From Saccharomonospora amisosensis (GTDB lineage Bacteria; Actinomycetota; Actinomycetes; Mycobacteriales; Pseudonocardiaceae): a stretch of 64,000 nucleotides of DNA. Position numbers and translations under genes: made by a program. The notes beneath the pieces are model-generated. The model saw nothing but the letters and a program-made list of their open reading frames with translations. It had not been told where the DNA came from and ran no database searches. The stretch is taken from NCBI RefSeq assembly GCF_011761185.1, contig NZ_JAAOYM010000001.1, positions 1,426,001 through 1,490,000 on the forward strand. The letters are read 5' to 3'. Below, piece after piece: positions 24,697-34,799 of this stretch; the first letter of the stretch is position 1; every line of letters starts with the position of its first letter.

Positions 24697-25224
24697 TCAG
24701 GTCACTGCCGCCCGGGCGTGCGACAGCAGTTCGTCGACCGACCACTGGTCGTAGGCGTGCTTGCCGTACTTGGCAGCGAGCACGCGGCCACCGGGGGCGA
24801 TGAGGAAGTCCGCGGGCAACCCGAGCCTTCCGCCCTGCTGCCTGGCCGCGGGGGGTCGGTACTTGCCGAGGAGCGTCAGTGCCGAGCCGCGCAGGATCGC
24901 GCCCAAGGTGCGCGGATGCAGCAGCGCGCGACGGCTGGATTCCACGCCGAACTCCCGGTAGTAGCGCTTCGTCGGATCGGCGATCACCGCGAAGGGCAAG
25001 TCGTAGGCGCGCAGTTCGGCCGCTGGTGAGTGGAAGAACACGACCTCGCGGATCCCCGCGGCGGTGATCTCCTCATGCCGCGACGCGATCGAGCGCAGGT
25101 GAAGGTTGCAGATCGGGCAGCCGGCGAACCGGCGGAAGTTCAGGTGCACCAGGGATTCGGGATCAGGAACGGGAATGCGCTCGCCGGTGACGGTGACCAG
25201 TTCGCGCTCGGCTACGTCGAGCAT
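24697..25224 (-). CDS. Peroxiredoxin-like (AhpC/TSA) protein
   Basis: A 175-residue thioredoxin-fold protein of the AhpC-TSA_2 type: LVHLNFRRFAGCPICNLHLRSIASRHEEI with a CPIC pair, HSPAAELRAY, FAVIADPTKRYYREFGV and LPADFLIAPGGRVLAAKYG. It probably reduces peroxides or disulfides. ATG 25224 follows an AGGAGG on the minus strand. It is convergent with the VOC gene and divergent from the TetR gene at 25296, with 71 bp between the two starts. Confidence 0.87.
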   Translation of the reverse strand: MLDVAERELVTVTGERIPVPDPESLVHLNFRRFAGCPICNLHLRSIASRHEEITAAGIREVVFFHSPAAELRAYDLPFAVIADPTKRYYREFGVESSRRALLHPRTLGAILRGSALTLLGKYRPPAARQQGGRLGLPADFLIAPGGRVLAAKYGKHAYDQWSVDELLSHARAAVT

Positions 25225-25269
25225 GGGGACCTCCTGGTAAGCGTGCGGTGTACGCCTACGAAGTTATGC

Positions 25270-25284
25270 GCGTATGCTGTACGC
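25270..25284. promoter_or_regulatory. Candidate TetR operator between the peroxiredoxin and TetR genes
   Basis: GCGTA (25270-25274) and TACGC (25280-25284) form a dyad, and TGTACGC recurs at 25249-25255 and 25278-25284. The dyad covers a possible -10, TATGCT (25273-25278). The location between divergent genes suggests control of both, but the dyad is short. Confidence 0.4.
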
Positions 25285-25295
25285 TGTCAAACGTC

Positions 25296-25904
25296 ATGCC
25301 ACGACCTCGTTCCCTGACGCCCACCCAGCTGGCGACGGCGGCACTGGCCGTTGTCGACCGGGAGGGACTCGGCGCCCTCTCTATGCGCACGGTCGCCAAG
25401 GAACTCGGCATGGGCACGATGTCGCTCTATCGCTACGTCTCCGACCGCGACCAGGTCGAGGCACTCGTGGTCGACCTGGTGTTGCAGGCCGTGGATGTCA
25501 GCATGCCGCGCGGCTCGGCCGGACGGCGCCTGCGCGTGCTCGCCGACCGCGCGCGGGCCGCGGTATCCGCCCATCCGGCGGTCGTGCCGCTGTTGCTCAC
25601 CCACCGGCACCGCTCGCCCAGTTCGCGCCGCTGGGGTGAGGCGATGCTGACGGTGCTCACCGAAGCCGGACTCACCGGAAGGCAACGGGCGATCGCTTTC
25701 CGGGCGATCCTGGGATACGTTTTCGGCGCCCTGCAGCTGGAATACTTCAGCCCGCTGTCCGGGCCGGGCACCGATGCGCTGGCCGAACTGCCAGTCGGGG
25801 AGTTTCCGATCCTGTCTCAGACAGCCATGGCAGCCAAAGCCATCCCCGCGCGAGAGGAGTTCCGGCAAGGTCTGGACATCCTGCTGCGTGGCCTCGGTGT
25901 GTGA
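25296..25904 (+). CDS. TetR-family regulator
   Basis: A 202-residue TetR protein: LTPTQLATAALAVVDREGLGALSMRTVAKELGMGTMSLYRYVSDRDQVEALVVDLVL, then a helical ligand-binding domain (TetR_C-like, VVPLLLTHRHRS). The start is ATG 25296 because MPRPRSLTPTQL begins the family similarity; the upstream ATG at 25248 would translate the operator region. The likely target is the divergent peroxiredoxin-like gene and itself. The ligand is unknown. Confidence 0.9.
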   Translation: MPRPRSLTPTQLATAALAVVDREGLGALSMRTVAKELGMGTMSLYRYVSDRDQVEALVVDLVLQAVDVSMPRGSAGRRLRVLADRARAAVSAHPAVVPLLLTHRHRSPSSRRWGEAMLTVLTEAGLTGRQRAIAFRAILGYVFGALQLEYFSPLSGPGTDALAELPVGEFPILSQTAMAAKAIPAREEFRQGLDILLRGLGV

Positions 25905-26046
25905 GTGTTCCTCAGCGTGCCCATTCGGGTGCCCAGACATCACTGTCGGTCGTTGCTTGGTGTCGCACCAGCAGGTACTACCTTCATCGGTGCGGGGTCG
26001 CGATACCTCTGGCCCGAAAGCTACGACCTGCGACGGATCCCGATCG
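25905..26046. other. Spacer with no recognisable gene
   Basis: This 142-bp stretch after the TetR stop has short open frames but none with homology, a ribosome binding site or a plausible product. It borders a decayed integrase and is probably part of the same scar. Confidence 0.5.
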
Positions 26047-27066
26047 TCAACCCGGTCCCGGTCTGGCGAGTTGGTTGGATTCGGCGATCTCGGCCAGGAG
26101 CACCTCGTATCCGAAGCTCGGTCCGATGGTGTCGATGGTGAGCCAAGCGGCGAAGGCCTCGTTGAGGTGGCGCACCGACACCCTCCCGCGTCGTTTCAGT
26201 GATCCATAACGCCGGATGGTGACCAGGCGCGAGTAGCGGCCGTATTTCTTCCACCCATTCCCGCAACAGATCGACGACCCAGTCCAGTTCTGGCACTGTC
26301 AGCACGGTCCGGCGCTTCGGTGGACTGCCGCGGGACGCCTTGCCATAGCGGACTTGTACCGACCCAAACTCCCGTACTCCGGTGCCCGAGAGTTGCGGCG
26401 AAGGTCCGCCAGATCCAGTCGAGCGGCTTCTTGCCGCAGCAACCCATAGGCGTAGATCGATTTCAGCATGGCCGCCTCCCGCAGCGCGGCGAGCGCGCCT
26501 TTGCGGCCGCGGCGCCGGATCTGCTCGACACGATCGTCGGCGGCGTCGAACAGCGTCTGCACCTCGTCGTAGGTCAACGCCCGCCGCGCCGGTCGGCACT
26601 CCACCTCGACCAGATGCGCCACGGTGTTCCACTCATGGCAGATCTGCGCGGGCACCTCGCCGAACCGCTGCTCGCACCCCACCGGCCAGCCGTAGCGGGC
26701 ATCGGTGATGAACTCGCAGAACAACCGCAGCGTCAGCTGGTGGCCCCGCACCGTCGAGTGCGCCAGCGGCGCCGGGCCCGACACCAGCTCGGTGGTGAAC
26801 GCCTCCACCTCGCCTGGACCCCACTGCCACGGATATAGGCCCGTGAACTCGGCGAACCGGCGCAGCAGTCGGACCCGCGGCGCGATCGTCTCCGCTCGCA
26901 GGAAACGGCTCCGTTGCTGGCATTCCCAGCCCTCCAGCATGGCCTCGAACACCGCCGTGGCCTCGTCCAGATGCCGCACCCGGGCGCCAGCACCAGATGC
27001 GGAACCTCCGGTTGTATCGGATACAACATCGTTGGATCCATACCGGTTGACCCAGGTCAACGACAC
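26047..27066 (-). pseudogene. Decayed tyrosine recombinase (phage-type integrase)
   Basis: The first frame (27066 to about 26360) gives the N-terminal SAM-like DNA-binding domain (FRFAEFTGLYPWQW-like region, AHSTVRGHQLTLRLFCEFI) and the first catalytic arginine block (SIYAYGLLRQEAARLDLADLRRN). It then runs out of frame. Similarity resumes in another frame with VRYGKASRGSPPKRRTVLTVPELDWVV and LAPGHHPALWITE, and returns to the first frame at about 26180 with VSVRHLNEAF. After that an unrelated tail ends at 26047. The HxxR and tyrosine boxes are absent. Two opposite frameshifts plus loss of the catalytic C-terminus make it inactive. It marks a past integration near a variable region. Confidence 0.85.
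27011..27027. promoter_or_regulatory. Perfect 17-bp palindrome at the integrase 5' end
   Basis: GTTGTATC (27011-27018), a single G, then GATACAAC (27020-27027). The form resembles GntR-family operators. It lies inside the first codons of the integrase frame if that starts at 27066, or in its promoter if translation began further in. Confidence 0.5.
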
Positions 27067-27141
27067 GCGGCCGAATCACGCAGCTTCACACGGAAACGGG
27101 TTCGGCCTGCAAGAATGAGACAACATCGCACCGTGGCCAAT

Positions 27142-27158
27142 GTTGCATCAGATGCGAT
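27142..27158. promoter_or_regulatory. Imperfect copy of the same palindrome
   Basis: GTTGCATC (27142-27149), A, GATGCGAT (27151-27158) has the same geometry as the 27011 palindrome: 8-bp arms and a 1-bp centre, with six of eight positions symmetric. It lies between the integrase remnant and the cell-wall hydrolase gene. Confidence 0.4.
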
Positions 27159-27163
27159 AGATC

Positions 27164-28312
27164 CTAATTCGTCGGTCGGCCCGCTCCCGCGTAGTCGTCG
27201 CCGGGGGTGCGGTAGTTGTGCACCTGCACCGCCTGTCCGAACGTGGGCGCGTCGATCATCTGCTGGTTGCCGATGTAGAGCCCGACGTGATGGATTTTCG
27301 TCGCTGGATCGCCGTAGAAGATCAGATCACCGAGTTGTGGTTCCTCGCCTTCGGGCACCCTGGGCACACTGTTGTACTGCGTGTGGGCCGTGCGCAGCAG
27401 TTCAATCCCGGCCTCGGCGTAGGCGGCCGTGGTCAGTCCCGAGCAGTCGAACCCCGCGTCGCCGTGCTCGGTGCCGTTGCCGCCCCACACGTACGGCAGG
27501 CCGATCTTGTCGATGGCGAAGGTGACGGCGGTCAGCGCGGCCCGGTTGGGTTTCTCGCCGCGCTGCCCGACGGTGCCGTACACGTTGGCGGTGGCCAGCA
27601 CCCGGTGCAGGAACAGCGGTGCGGGCTGCAGCCGCGCGACACCGGCCAGCCAGTCGTCGCCGTCGGAAAGGTCGCTGCCCTGCGCGCACAGCGCCCTGCC
27701 CGCCGTCAGTGCTGCGTCGTCGACGTCCTGCACGTCGGGCTCGTCGCCGGAAGCGCTTGCGGCCCACCGCTGCCACACCGAGGGCGACAGTTGCAGCGGG
27801 CCCGCCGATCCGGGCTGCGAGATGACCTCGCCCGCGAAGTCGCGCAACTCGATGGTGCCGATGGGTTCGGAGACGGTGCCGTCGTCGGTGAGTTCGCCGC
27901 CTGCCGCCCTGCCGTGGTCGCTCGCGGTCTTGCCGATACCGGCGAGGGTCACCCAGGAAAGGTTGCAGCCGGGCCGTTCCTCGGAGAGGGCGACCGTCGC
28001 GGTGGCGTAGGCACGCATCGCGCGCTGCGGGATGTCCAGCCACCGCGCCACGTCGTCCACCCATGCCTCGAACCGGGGCCCGGACTCGGTGGGCACGCTT
28101 GTCTCACTGGCAGGAGTACTCGCGGGCGGCGGTTGCGTCGACGAGTCGGGGGCCGACGAACGTCCTCCGGTCGACGCCGCGGCCTTGACGTCCTCCTGGG
28201 CGCTGGGTGACAGCCGCAGCGCCACCACGAGCACGGCCGCCGCGGCCACCACCGCGGCCAGTGCGATGACCAGCGTCCGGCTGCGCGACCGTCCTTCACC
28301 GTCCCCGCTCAT
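27164..28312 (-). CDS. Membrane-anchored cell-wall hydrolase (lytic transglycosylase-like plus NlpC/P60)
   Basis: A 382-residue protein. It has a short cytoplasmic tail, one membrane helix (TLVIALAAVVAAAAVLVVAL) and a Ser/Pro/Thr linker. A transglycosylase-like domain follows (LSWVTLAGIGKTASDHGRAAGG, GSAGPLQLSPSVWQRWA). The C-terminal NlpC/P60 peptidase has catalytic Cys in GFDCSGLTTAAY and His in KIHHVGLYIG. Together these would cut glycan strands and stem peptides of peptidoglycan. The ATG at 28312 begins MSGDGEGRSRSR. It lies beside an integrase remnant and resembles conjugation-associated hydrolases, but a housekeeping role is equally possible. Confidence 0.88.
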   Translation of the reverse strand: MSGDGEGRSRSRTLVIALAAVVAAAAVLVVALRLSPSAQEDVKAAASTGGRSSAPDSSTQPPPASTPASETSVPTESGPRFEAWVDDVARWLDIPQRAMRAYATATVALSEERPGCNLSWVTLAGIGKTASDHGRAAGGELTDDGTVSEPIGTIELRDFAGEVISQPGSAGPLQLSPSVWQRWAASASGDEPDVQDVDDAALTAGRALCAQGSDLSDGDDWLAGVARLQPAPLFLHRVLATANVYGTVGQRGEKPNRAALTAVTFAIDKIGLPYVWGGNGTEHGDAGFDCSGLTTAAYAEAGIELLRTAHTQYNSVPRVPEGEEPQLGDLIFYGDPATKIHHVGLYIGNQQMIDAPTFGQAVQVHNYRTPGDDYAGAGRPTN

Positions 28313-28358
28313 GGGCACAGGATAGGCAGCGACAGTGCAGCGACCGTGAAAACGCCCT

Positions 28359-29330
28359 TCATGCCGGTTGTCCCGCCAGCCGCCGCAGCAGGAACGCCCG
28401 CAGCTCGTCCAGGTCGGTGTCCATCGCGACGGCAACGGTCGGCCTGTCCTGGCCCGGTTCCTCGGTCTCGGCCCGCACCTGCGGCCTGCGGCGGTCCACC
28501 ACGGTGGCTCCTCGAGCCGGGCCGAGCGAGGTCTCCACCGAAACCGGCACCGACTCGGTTCGCAGCATTCCCGGGCTGATCGCCTCCGCCACCGCGACGG
28601 CGTCGTGCAACGCCATCGCGTTGCGGCCGAGCGCCTTGCGGTAGTGCGCGAGGTAGGCAGGGGTCAGCGCCTCCAGCGCGGCGCCGACCGGCCCGCGGGC
28701 GCCGAGTGTGGCGAGCCAGTCCGCGCTCACCGCGCAGCGATAGGTCAGGTCCATCGGCACCAGCACGCAGGAAATCTCGCCACCGGTGAGCACCCGGTGT
28801 GCGGCTTCGGGATCGCTGAAGATGTTGAACTCGGCTGCCGCGGTGCTGTTGCCATGACCGAGCGCGCCGCCCATCACCACCACGCGGGCGATCCTTTCGG
28901 CCGCACCGGGATGCGCCGCGAGCAAGGTGGCGATGTTGGTCAACGGCCCGATCGCGGCGATCGTCACCGGCTCCCGCGACTCCGCGAGCAGCCTCGCCAG
29001 CAGGCTCACCGCGTCGATGTCCTCGTCGTCGCGCCGCGGCTCGGGTAGCAGGTGTGCGCGCCCGGAGAGCCCGTCGTCGCCGTGCACGGGACGCGCCTGC
29101 CGCCACTGCGGATGCACAAGTGGCCGCGCCGCCCCCGCGGCCACCGGCACGTCGTCGCGCTCGCACAGCGCCAGCACGCGGCGCGCGTTGTGGGTGGTCG
29201 CCGGGAGACCGACGTTGCCGAACACCGTCGTGACACCGAGCAACTCGACGTCGTCGCTGAGTGCGGCAAGCGCGATCGCGAACGCGTCGTCCACGCCGGG
29301 GTCGGTGTCGATGACCAGCTTGGTAGGCAT
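28359..29330 (-). CDS. Inosine/uridine-preferring nucleoside hydrolase
   Basis: A 323-residue hydrolase with the calcium-binding aspartate cluster KLVIDTDPGVDDAFAI at the N-terminus, GVTTVFGNVGLPATTHNARRVL, IGPLTNIATLL and the later EFNIFSDPEAAHRVL and VPMDLTYR segments. It splits nucleosides into base and ribose for salvage. Base preference cannot be told. The ATG at 29330 is 49 bp from the divergent acyltransferase start. Confidence 0.92.
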   Translation of the reverse strand: MPTKLVIDTDPGVDDAFAIALAALSDDVELLGVTTVFGNVGLPATTHNARRVLALCERDDVPVAAGAARPLVHPQWRQARPVHGDDGLSGRAHLLPEPRRDDEDIDAVSLLARLLAESREPVTIAAIGPLTNIATLLAAHPGAAERIARVVVMGGALGHGNSTAAAEFNIFSDPEAAHRVLTGGEISCVLVPMDLTYRCAVSADWLATLGARGPVGAALEALTPAYLAHYRKALGRNAMALHDAVAVAEAISPGMLRTESVPVSVETSLGPARGATVVDRRRPQVRAETEEPGQDRPTVAVAMDTDLDELRAFLLRRLAGQPA

Positions 29331-29379
29331 CGGTCACTCCCTCACTCGGCTGCTTCGGCACACAGGTTACGGTCACCGC

Positions 29380-30132
29380 ATGACGTCCATGTGGGGTTCA
29401 CCGGTGCTGGCGCGGCTGCGGGGCTGGCGCCGGGCGCGCCGTGATCCGCGGCAGGCGAGGTTCCTGACCGCCGACTCGCTGCGCTGGGTGGTGCGCAACC
29501 GCGCCTTCACGCCGTGGTACCTGGTGCGTTACTGGCGACTGCTGAAGTTCCGCGTCGCCAACCCGCACATCGTGCTGCGCGGCATGGTGTTCCTCGGCCG
29601 TGACGTGGAGATCCACTGCCGCCCCGGTTACGGGCGCATGGAGATCGGGCGCTGGGTGCACATCGGTGACGGCAACGCCATCCGCTGCCACGAGGGTTCG
29701 CTGCGCATCGGCGACAAGGTGGTTTTCGGCAGGCAGAACGTGCTCAACGGCTACCTCGACATCGAGATCGGCGCGGCGACGCTGGTGGCCGACTGGGTCT
29801 ACGTGTGCGACTTCGACCACGTCACCACCGACATCAACCTGCCGATCAAGGATCAGGGCATCGTCAAGGCTCCCGTGCGGATCGGGCCGGACACCTGGAT
29901 CGGCACCAAGGTGTCGGTGCTGCGCGGCACGAGGGTGGGCCGGGGTTGCGTGCTCGGCGCGCATGCCGTGGTGCGCGGCGACATTCCCGACCACGCCATC
30001 GCGGTGGGCTCGCCCGCCCGCGTGGTGCGCGACCGCAAGGCCGACTACGAGGCCGACGCCGAACGCAGGGAGGCGGTGCGGGACATGGCCCGCAAGGCGT
30101 CCAAGGCGCTGCGAAAGACACTCGGCGAGTGA
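29380..30132 (+). CDS. Hexapeptide-repeat (LbH) acyltransferase (Rv3034c-like)
   Basis: A 250-residue protein. After a helical N-terminus of about 60 residues come left-handed beta-helix repeats (IEIGRWVHIGDGNAIRC, LRIGDKVVFGRQNVLNGYLDIEIGAATLVADWVYVCD), then the xenobiotic acetyltransferase-type end VRIGPDTWIGTKVSVLRGTRVGRGCVLGAHAVVRGDIPDHAIAVGSPARVVR. It transfers an acetyl or short acyl group to a sugar hydroxyl. In M. tuberculosis the acetyltransferase Rv3034c occupies this place between Rv3037c and Rv3032 and is proposed to acylate methylglucose lipopolysaccharide. The ATG is at 29380. Confidence 0.87.
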   Translation: MTSMWGSPVLARLRGWRRARRDPRQARFLTADSLRWVVRNRAFTPWYLVRYWRLLKFRVANPHIVLRGMVFLGRDVEIHCRPGYGRMEIGRWVHIGDGNAIRCHEGSLRIGDKVVFGRQNVLNGYLDIEIGAATLVADWVYVCDFDHVTTDINLPIKDQGIVKAPVRIGPDTWIGTKVSVLRGTRVGRGCVLGAHAVVRGDIPDHAIAVGSPARVVRDRKADYEADAERREAVRDMARKASKALRKTLGE

Positions 30133-30165
30133 GCGAGGCCTGCCGAGCCGGATCGACCGCGCCGG

Positions 30166-31596
30166 TCAGGAGTCCTGCTTCGGCACGGCCGGGTAGGGAA
30201 CGAAGGTGCTGGTGTTCTCGTCCACGGTGAGCTGCTTGCCGATGGTAGGGAACGCCCGCTGCGGGCAGGCGGGCCGCTCGCAGACCTTGCAGCCCATCCC
30301 GATCGGGGTGGCCGCTGCCTTGTCGTCGAGGTCGAGGCCCGCGGAGTAGACCAGCCGGTGGGCGTGGCGCAGCTCGCAGCCAAGCCCGACGGAGAACATC
30401 TTGCCGGGACTTCCGTATCCGCCGATGTTGCGGGCGATGGTGCGCGCCACCCAGAAGTAGCTCTTGCCGTCGGGCAGCGTGGCCACCTGGCTGAGGATCT
30501 TGCCGGGCGAGGTGAACGCCTCGTAGATCACCCACAGCGGGCACGCGCCGCCGACGCGGGAGAAGTGGAACCCGGCCGCGGACTGCCGCTTCGACATGTT
30601 GCCCGCGCGGTCGACGCGGACGAACGAGAACGGGATGCCACGCAGTTTCGGCCGCTGCAGCGTGGACAGCCGGTGACATACCGTCTCGAACCCGACGCCG
30701 AAGTGGTCGCACAGCAGCTCGATGTCGTAGCGCAGCCGCTCGGCCTGCCCGTGGAACTGGCGGTAGGGCAGGATGAGCGCGCCCGCGAAGTAGTTGGCCA
30801 GCCCCACCCGCGCCAGCGAGCGCGCGGGCGGGCCGGAGAACGCCCATGAGTCGGCCAACTCGTTGATGAGGTCGTCGTACTCCAGCAGCGCGATCTGCGA
30901 GGCCATCCGGAACGCCTGCTGCCCGATGCGCAGGCTCGGTGCCATCCGCAGGATGCGGCCCTGCGGCTCGTAGCGGTGCTGCTCGCCGGAGGCCTCGTCG
31001 ATGCCCTCCGTGGTGACGGTGAGGCCGTAGTGCTCCACCAGGCGGTCGCGAAGGCCGTTACGCACCTCGCCGCGCCGCAGGCCAAGCTCCTCGTACATCT
31101 TCTCGGCGCGCTCGTCGAGCTCGGCGACGTAGTTCTCCCGCTCGTAGAAGAAGTCGCGCACCTCCTCGTGGGGAAGCGGCGCCGCGGCGCTGCCGTGCAT
31201 GCCGCGGCCGTCCTCCGCGACGAGGGCGGCGGTGCTCTCCACGGCGTTGCGGTAGCGGCGGTGCAGCTTCACCAGCGCGTCGGCGATGGTCGGCAGGTTC
31301 TTGGCCAGGTCGTTGATCTCCCCAGGGGAGACCGGGGCGCCGATGGACTCATCCAGCAGCGCCTCCCGCACGTCGGCCACGATCCGGGAGGTGTCGTTGT
31401 CGGCGAAGAACTCGGCGTCGACACCGAAGGCCTCGGTGATGCGCAGCAGCACCGGGACGGTCAGCGGCCTGCTGTTGTGCTCGATCTGGTTGAGGTAGCT
31501 CGGCGAGATCTCCAGCAGCCTCGCGAGGTCCGCCTGGCTCATCGACCGGCTTTCTCGCAGATGCCGCAACCTCGCGCCCGCGAAGGTTTTGTCCAC
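30166..31596 (-). CDS. ramB: RamB-type regulator of acetate metabolism
   Basis: A 476-residue regulator. An XRE helix-turn-helix at the N-terminus (FAGARLRHLRESRSMSQADLARLLEISPSYLNQIEHNSRPLTVPVLLRI) precedes an ImmA/IrrE-like domain (about 200-330, LANYFAGALILPYRQFHGQAERL) and a C-terminal domain with a conserved cysteine cluster (GCKVCERPACPQRAFP). Length and order match RamB of Corynebacterium and Mycobacterium, which represses or tunes the glyoxylate shunt and acetate activation. GTG 31596 follows AGGGAG. It is divergent from aceA across 216 bp filled with TTCGCA boxes. Confidence 0.93.
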   Translation of the reverse strand: MDKTFAGARLRHLRESRSMSQADLARLLEISPSYLNQIEHNSRPLTVPVLLRITEAFGVDAEFFADNDTSRIVADVREALLDESIGAPVSPGEINDLAKNLPTIADALVKLHRRYRNAVESTAALVAEDGRGMHGSAAAPLPHEEVRDFFYERENYVAELDERAEKMYEELGLRRGEVRNGLRDRLVEHYGLTVTTEGIDEASGEQHRYEPQGRILRMAPSLRIGQQAFRMASQIALLEYDDLINELADSWAFSGPPARSLARVGLANYFAGALILPYRQFHGQAERLRYDIELLCDHFGVGFETVCHRLSTLQRPKLRGIPFSFVRVDRAGNMSKRQSAAGFHFSRVGGACPLWVIYEAFTSPGKILSQVATLPDGKSYFWVARTIARNIGGYGSPGKMFSVGLGCELRHAHRLVYSAGLDLDDKAAATPIGMGCKVCERPACPQRAFPTIGKQLTVDENTSTFVPYPAVPKQDS

Positions 31597-31658
31597 GCTG
31601 CCCGACTCCCTCCGAAGGGTTTCCCGTGCGGTACCGATCAAGCCGGTAGATTCCGCAG

Positions 31659-31798
31659 CTTTGCGAACCACGTGTTCGCAACCTTCGCAGGAGTCTACGG
31701 AAAATTCGCACAAATTGGCAAATTGGAGATCTGGCCGAGTTTTCGCAGCACATGTCATCGTCAGGGTTAGCAGGCGAGTTATCGCAGAGTTCGCAAAG
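31659..31798. promoter_or_regulatory. RamB-like box array between ramB and aceA
   Basis: The 9-mer TTCGCAAAG occurs at 31790-31798 and, inverted, at 31659-31667. Between them lie TTCGCAA (31675-31681), TTCGCAG (31684-31690), TTCGCAC (31705-31711), TTGGCAA (31715-31721), TTCGCAG (31742-31748) and ATCGCAG (about 31781-31787). The known RamB motif AACTTTGCAAA is the complement of a similar string. Eight copies in 140 bp suggest cooperative binding; the last sits 14 bases before the aceA start. Confidence 0.7.
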
Positions 31799-31812
31799 TT
31801 GGAGAGGCCACG

Positions 31813-33102
<1,290 letters not shown>

Positions 33103-33125
33103 CCCCTCGCTGAAGGGAAGACGAG

Positions 33126-34739
33126 ATGGCTGGGATGGCTGACAGGCTGCAGGACCGGATGAACGTCTCCGGCCCCGAGGGGGAACGGTTCGAGCAGATC
33201 CTCACCCCCTCGGCGCTGGAGTTCATCGCCAAGCTCGACAGCGCGTTCGCCGGGCGCCGCAGGGAGTTGCTGGACGCCCGGCGCCAGCGCAGGGAGCGGA
33301 TCGCCTCCGGTGAGGAGACGCTCGGCTTCCGGCCCGAGACCCGCGCCGTGCGTACCGACGAGTCCTGGCAGGTGGCGTATCCCGCGCAGGGCCTGGAGGA
33401 CCGCAGGGTGGAGATCACCGGCCCCACCGACCGGAAGATGACGGTGAACGCCCTGAACTCCGGCGCCAAGGTGTGGCTGGCCGACTTCGAGGACGCGACG
33501 TCCCCGACGTGGCGCAACATCATCGGCGGGCAGCTCAACCTGTACGACGCGATCAGGCGGAACATCGACTTCACCGACAACGGCAAGCGGTACACGGTCG
33601 GCGACGAACCCGCGACGATCGTGATGCGACCGCGTGGCTGGCATCTGGTGGAGAAGCACATCCGCCTCGACGGTAGGCCCGTCCCAGCCAGTCTCGTCGA
33701 CTTCGGGCTGTACTTCTTCCACAACGCCCGCCAGCTCATCGCGCGTGGCAGCGGGCCGTACTTCTACCTGCCGAAGCTGGAAAGCCACGAAGAGGCGCGG
33801 CTGTGGAACGACGTGTTCTGCTTCGCGCAGCAGGAACTCGGCATCCCGCGCGGCACCATTCGGGCCACGGTGCTCATCGAGACGATCACCGCGGCGTTCG
33901 AGATGGAGGAGATCCTCTACGAACTGCGCGAGCATTCCGCCGGGCTGAACGCGGGCAGGTGGGACTACATCTTCAGCATCATCAAGACCTTCGGCGAGGC
34001 GGGTGCCGACTACGTGCTTCCCGACCGCGCGCAGGTCACGATGACGGTGCCGTTCATGCGGGCCTACACCGAGCTGTTGGTGCGCACCTGCCACCGGCGC
34101 GGCGCGCACGCCATCGGCGGCATGGCCGCGTTCATCCCCAGCAGGGACCCGGAGGTGAACGCCACGGCGCTGCGCAAGGTCCGCGAGGACAAGGAGCGCG
34201 AGGCCGAGGCGGGCTTCGACGGATCGTGGGTGGCCCACCCTGCACTGGTGCCCGTCTGCCGGGAGGTGTTCGACGGTGTGCTCGGCGGCTGGCCGAACCA
34301 GCTCGGCAAACTGCGCGAGGACGTCGAGGTCGGCGCGCAGGACCTGCTGAACGTGGCGAGCGCGGGCGGCGAGGTCACCGAGCAGGGCGTGCGGTCCAAC
34401 ATCAACGTGGCGTTGCGCTACCTGGACGCGTGGCTGCGCGGTTCCGGGGCGGCCGCGATCTTCAATCTCATGGAGGACGCCGCCACCGCGGAGATCGCGC
34501 GCTGCCAGGTGTGGCAGTGGCTTCGCAACGGCACCAAGCTGGACGACGGCACGCTGGTCACGCACGAGCTGGCCTGGCAGTGGCTCGAGGAGGAACTGGC
34601 TGACATCCGCGCCGAGTTGGGTACCGGAAACCGGCTGGACGACGCGCGGGAGATCTTCGCCGAGGCCGCGCTCGGTGAGAAGCTGCCCAACTTCTTCACC
34701 ACCGCCGCCTACGCCCGTTACCTGACCGAGGCCGGCTGA
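33126..34739 (+). CDS. aceB: Malate synthase A
   Basis: A 537-residue malate synthase that condenses glyoxylate and acetyl-CoA to malate. It is the short A-type isoform: [105 protein letters not shown] and GGMAAFIPS. Mycobacteria use the longer GlcB (G-type) instead, so this organism resembles corynebacteria and streptomycetes here. The start is ATG 33126. It forms an operon with aceA and ends at a hairpin. Confidence 0.96.
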   Translation: MAGMADRLQDRMNVSGPEGERFEQILTPSALEFIAKLDSAFAGRRRELLDARRQRRERIASGEETLGFRPETRAVRTDESWQVAYPAQGLEDRRVEITGPTDRKMTVNALNSGAKVWLADFEDATSPTWRNIIGGQLNLYDAIRRNIDFTDNGKRYTVGDEPATIVMRPRGWHLVEKHIRLDGRPVPASLVDFGLYFFHNARQLIARGSGPYFYLPKLESHEEARLWNDVFCFAQQELGIPRGTIRATVLIETITAAFEMEEILYELREHSAGLNAGRWDYIFSIIKTFGEAGADYVLPDRAQVTMTVPFMRAYTELLVRTCHRRGAHAIGGMAAFIPSRDPEVNATALRKVREDKEREAEAGFDGSWVAHPALVPVCREVFDGVLGGWPNQLGKLREDVEVGAQDLLNVASAGGEVTEQGVRSNINVALRYLDAWLRGSGAAAIFNLMEDAATAEIARCQVWQWLRNGTKLDDGTLVTHELAWQWLEEELADIRAELGTGNRLDDAREIFAEAALGEKLPNFFTTAAYARYLTEAG

Positions 34740-34756
34740 ATCCGGGGGTAGGAAAC

Positions 34757-34795
34757 CGCGAGGCCACGCGGGCCGGGTGCCTGCGTGGTCTCGCG
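34757..34795. terminator. Bidirectional hairpin after aceB
   Basis: CGCGAGGCCACGC (34757-34769) pairs with GCGTGGTCTCGCG (34783-34795), 12 of 13 positions, around a 13-nt loop. It lies between aceB and the convergent TetR gene. Confidence 0.75.
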
Positions 34796-34799
34796 TCGT

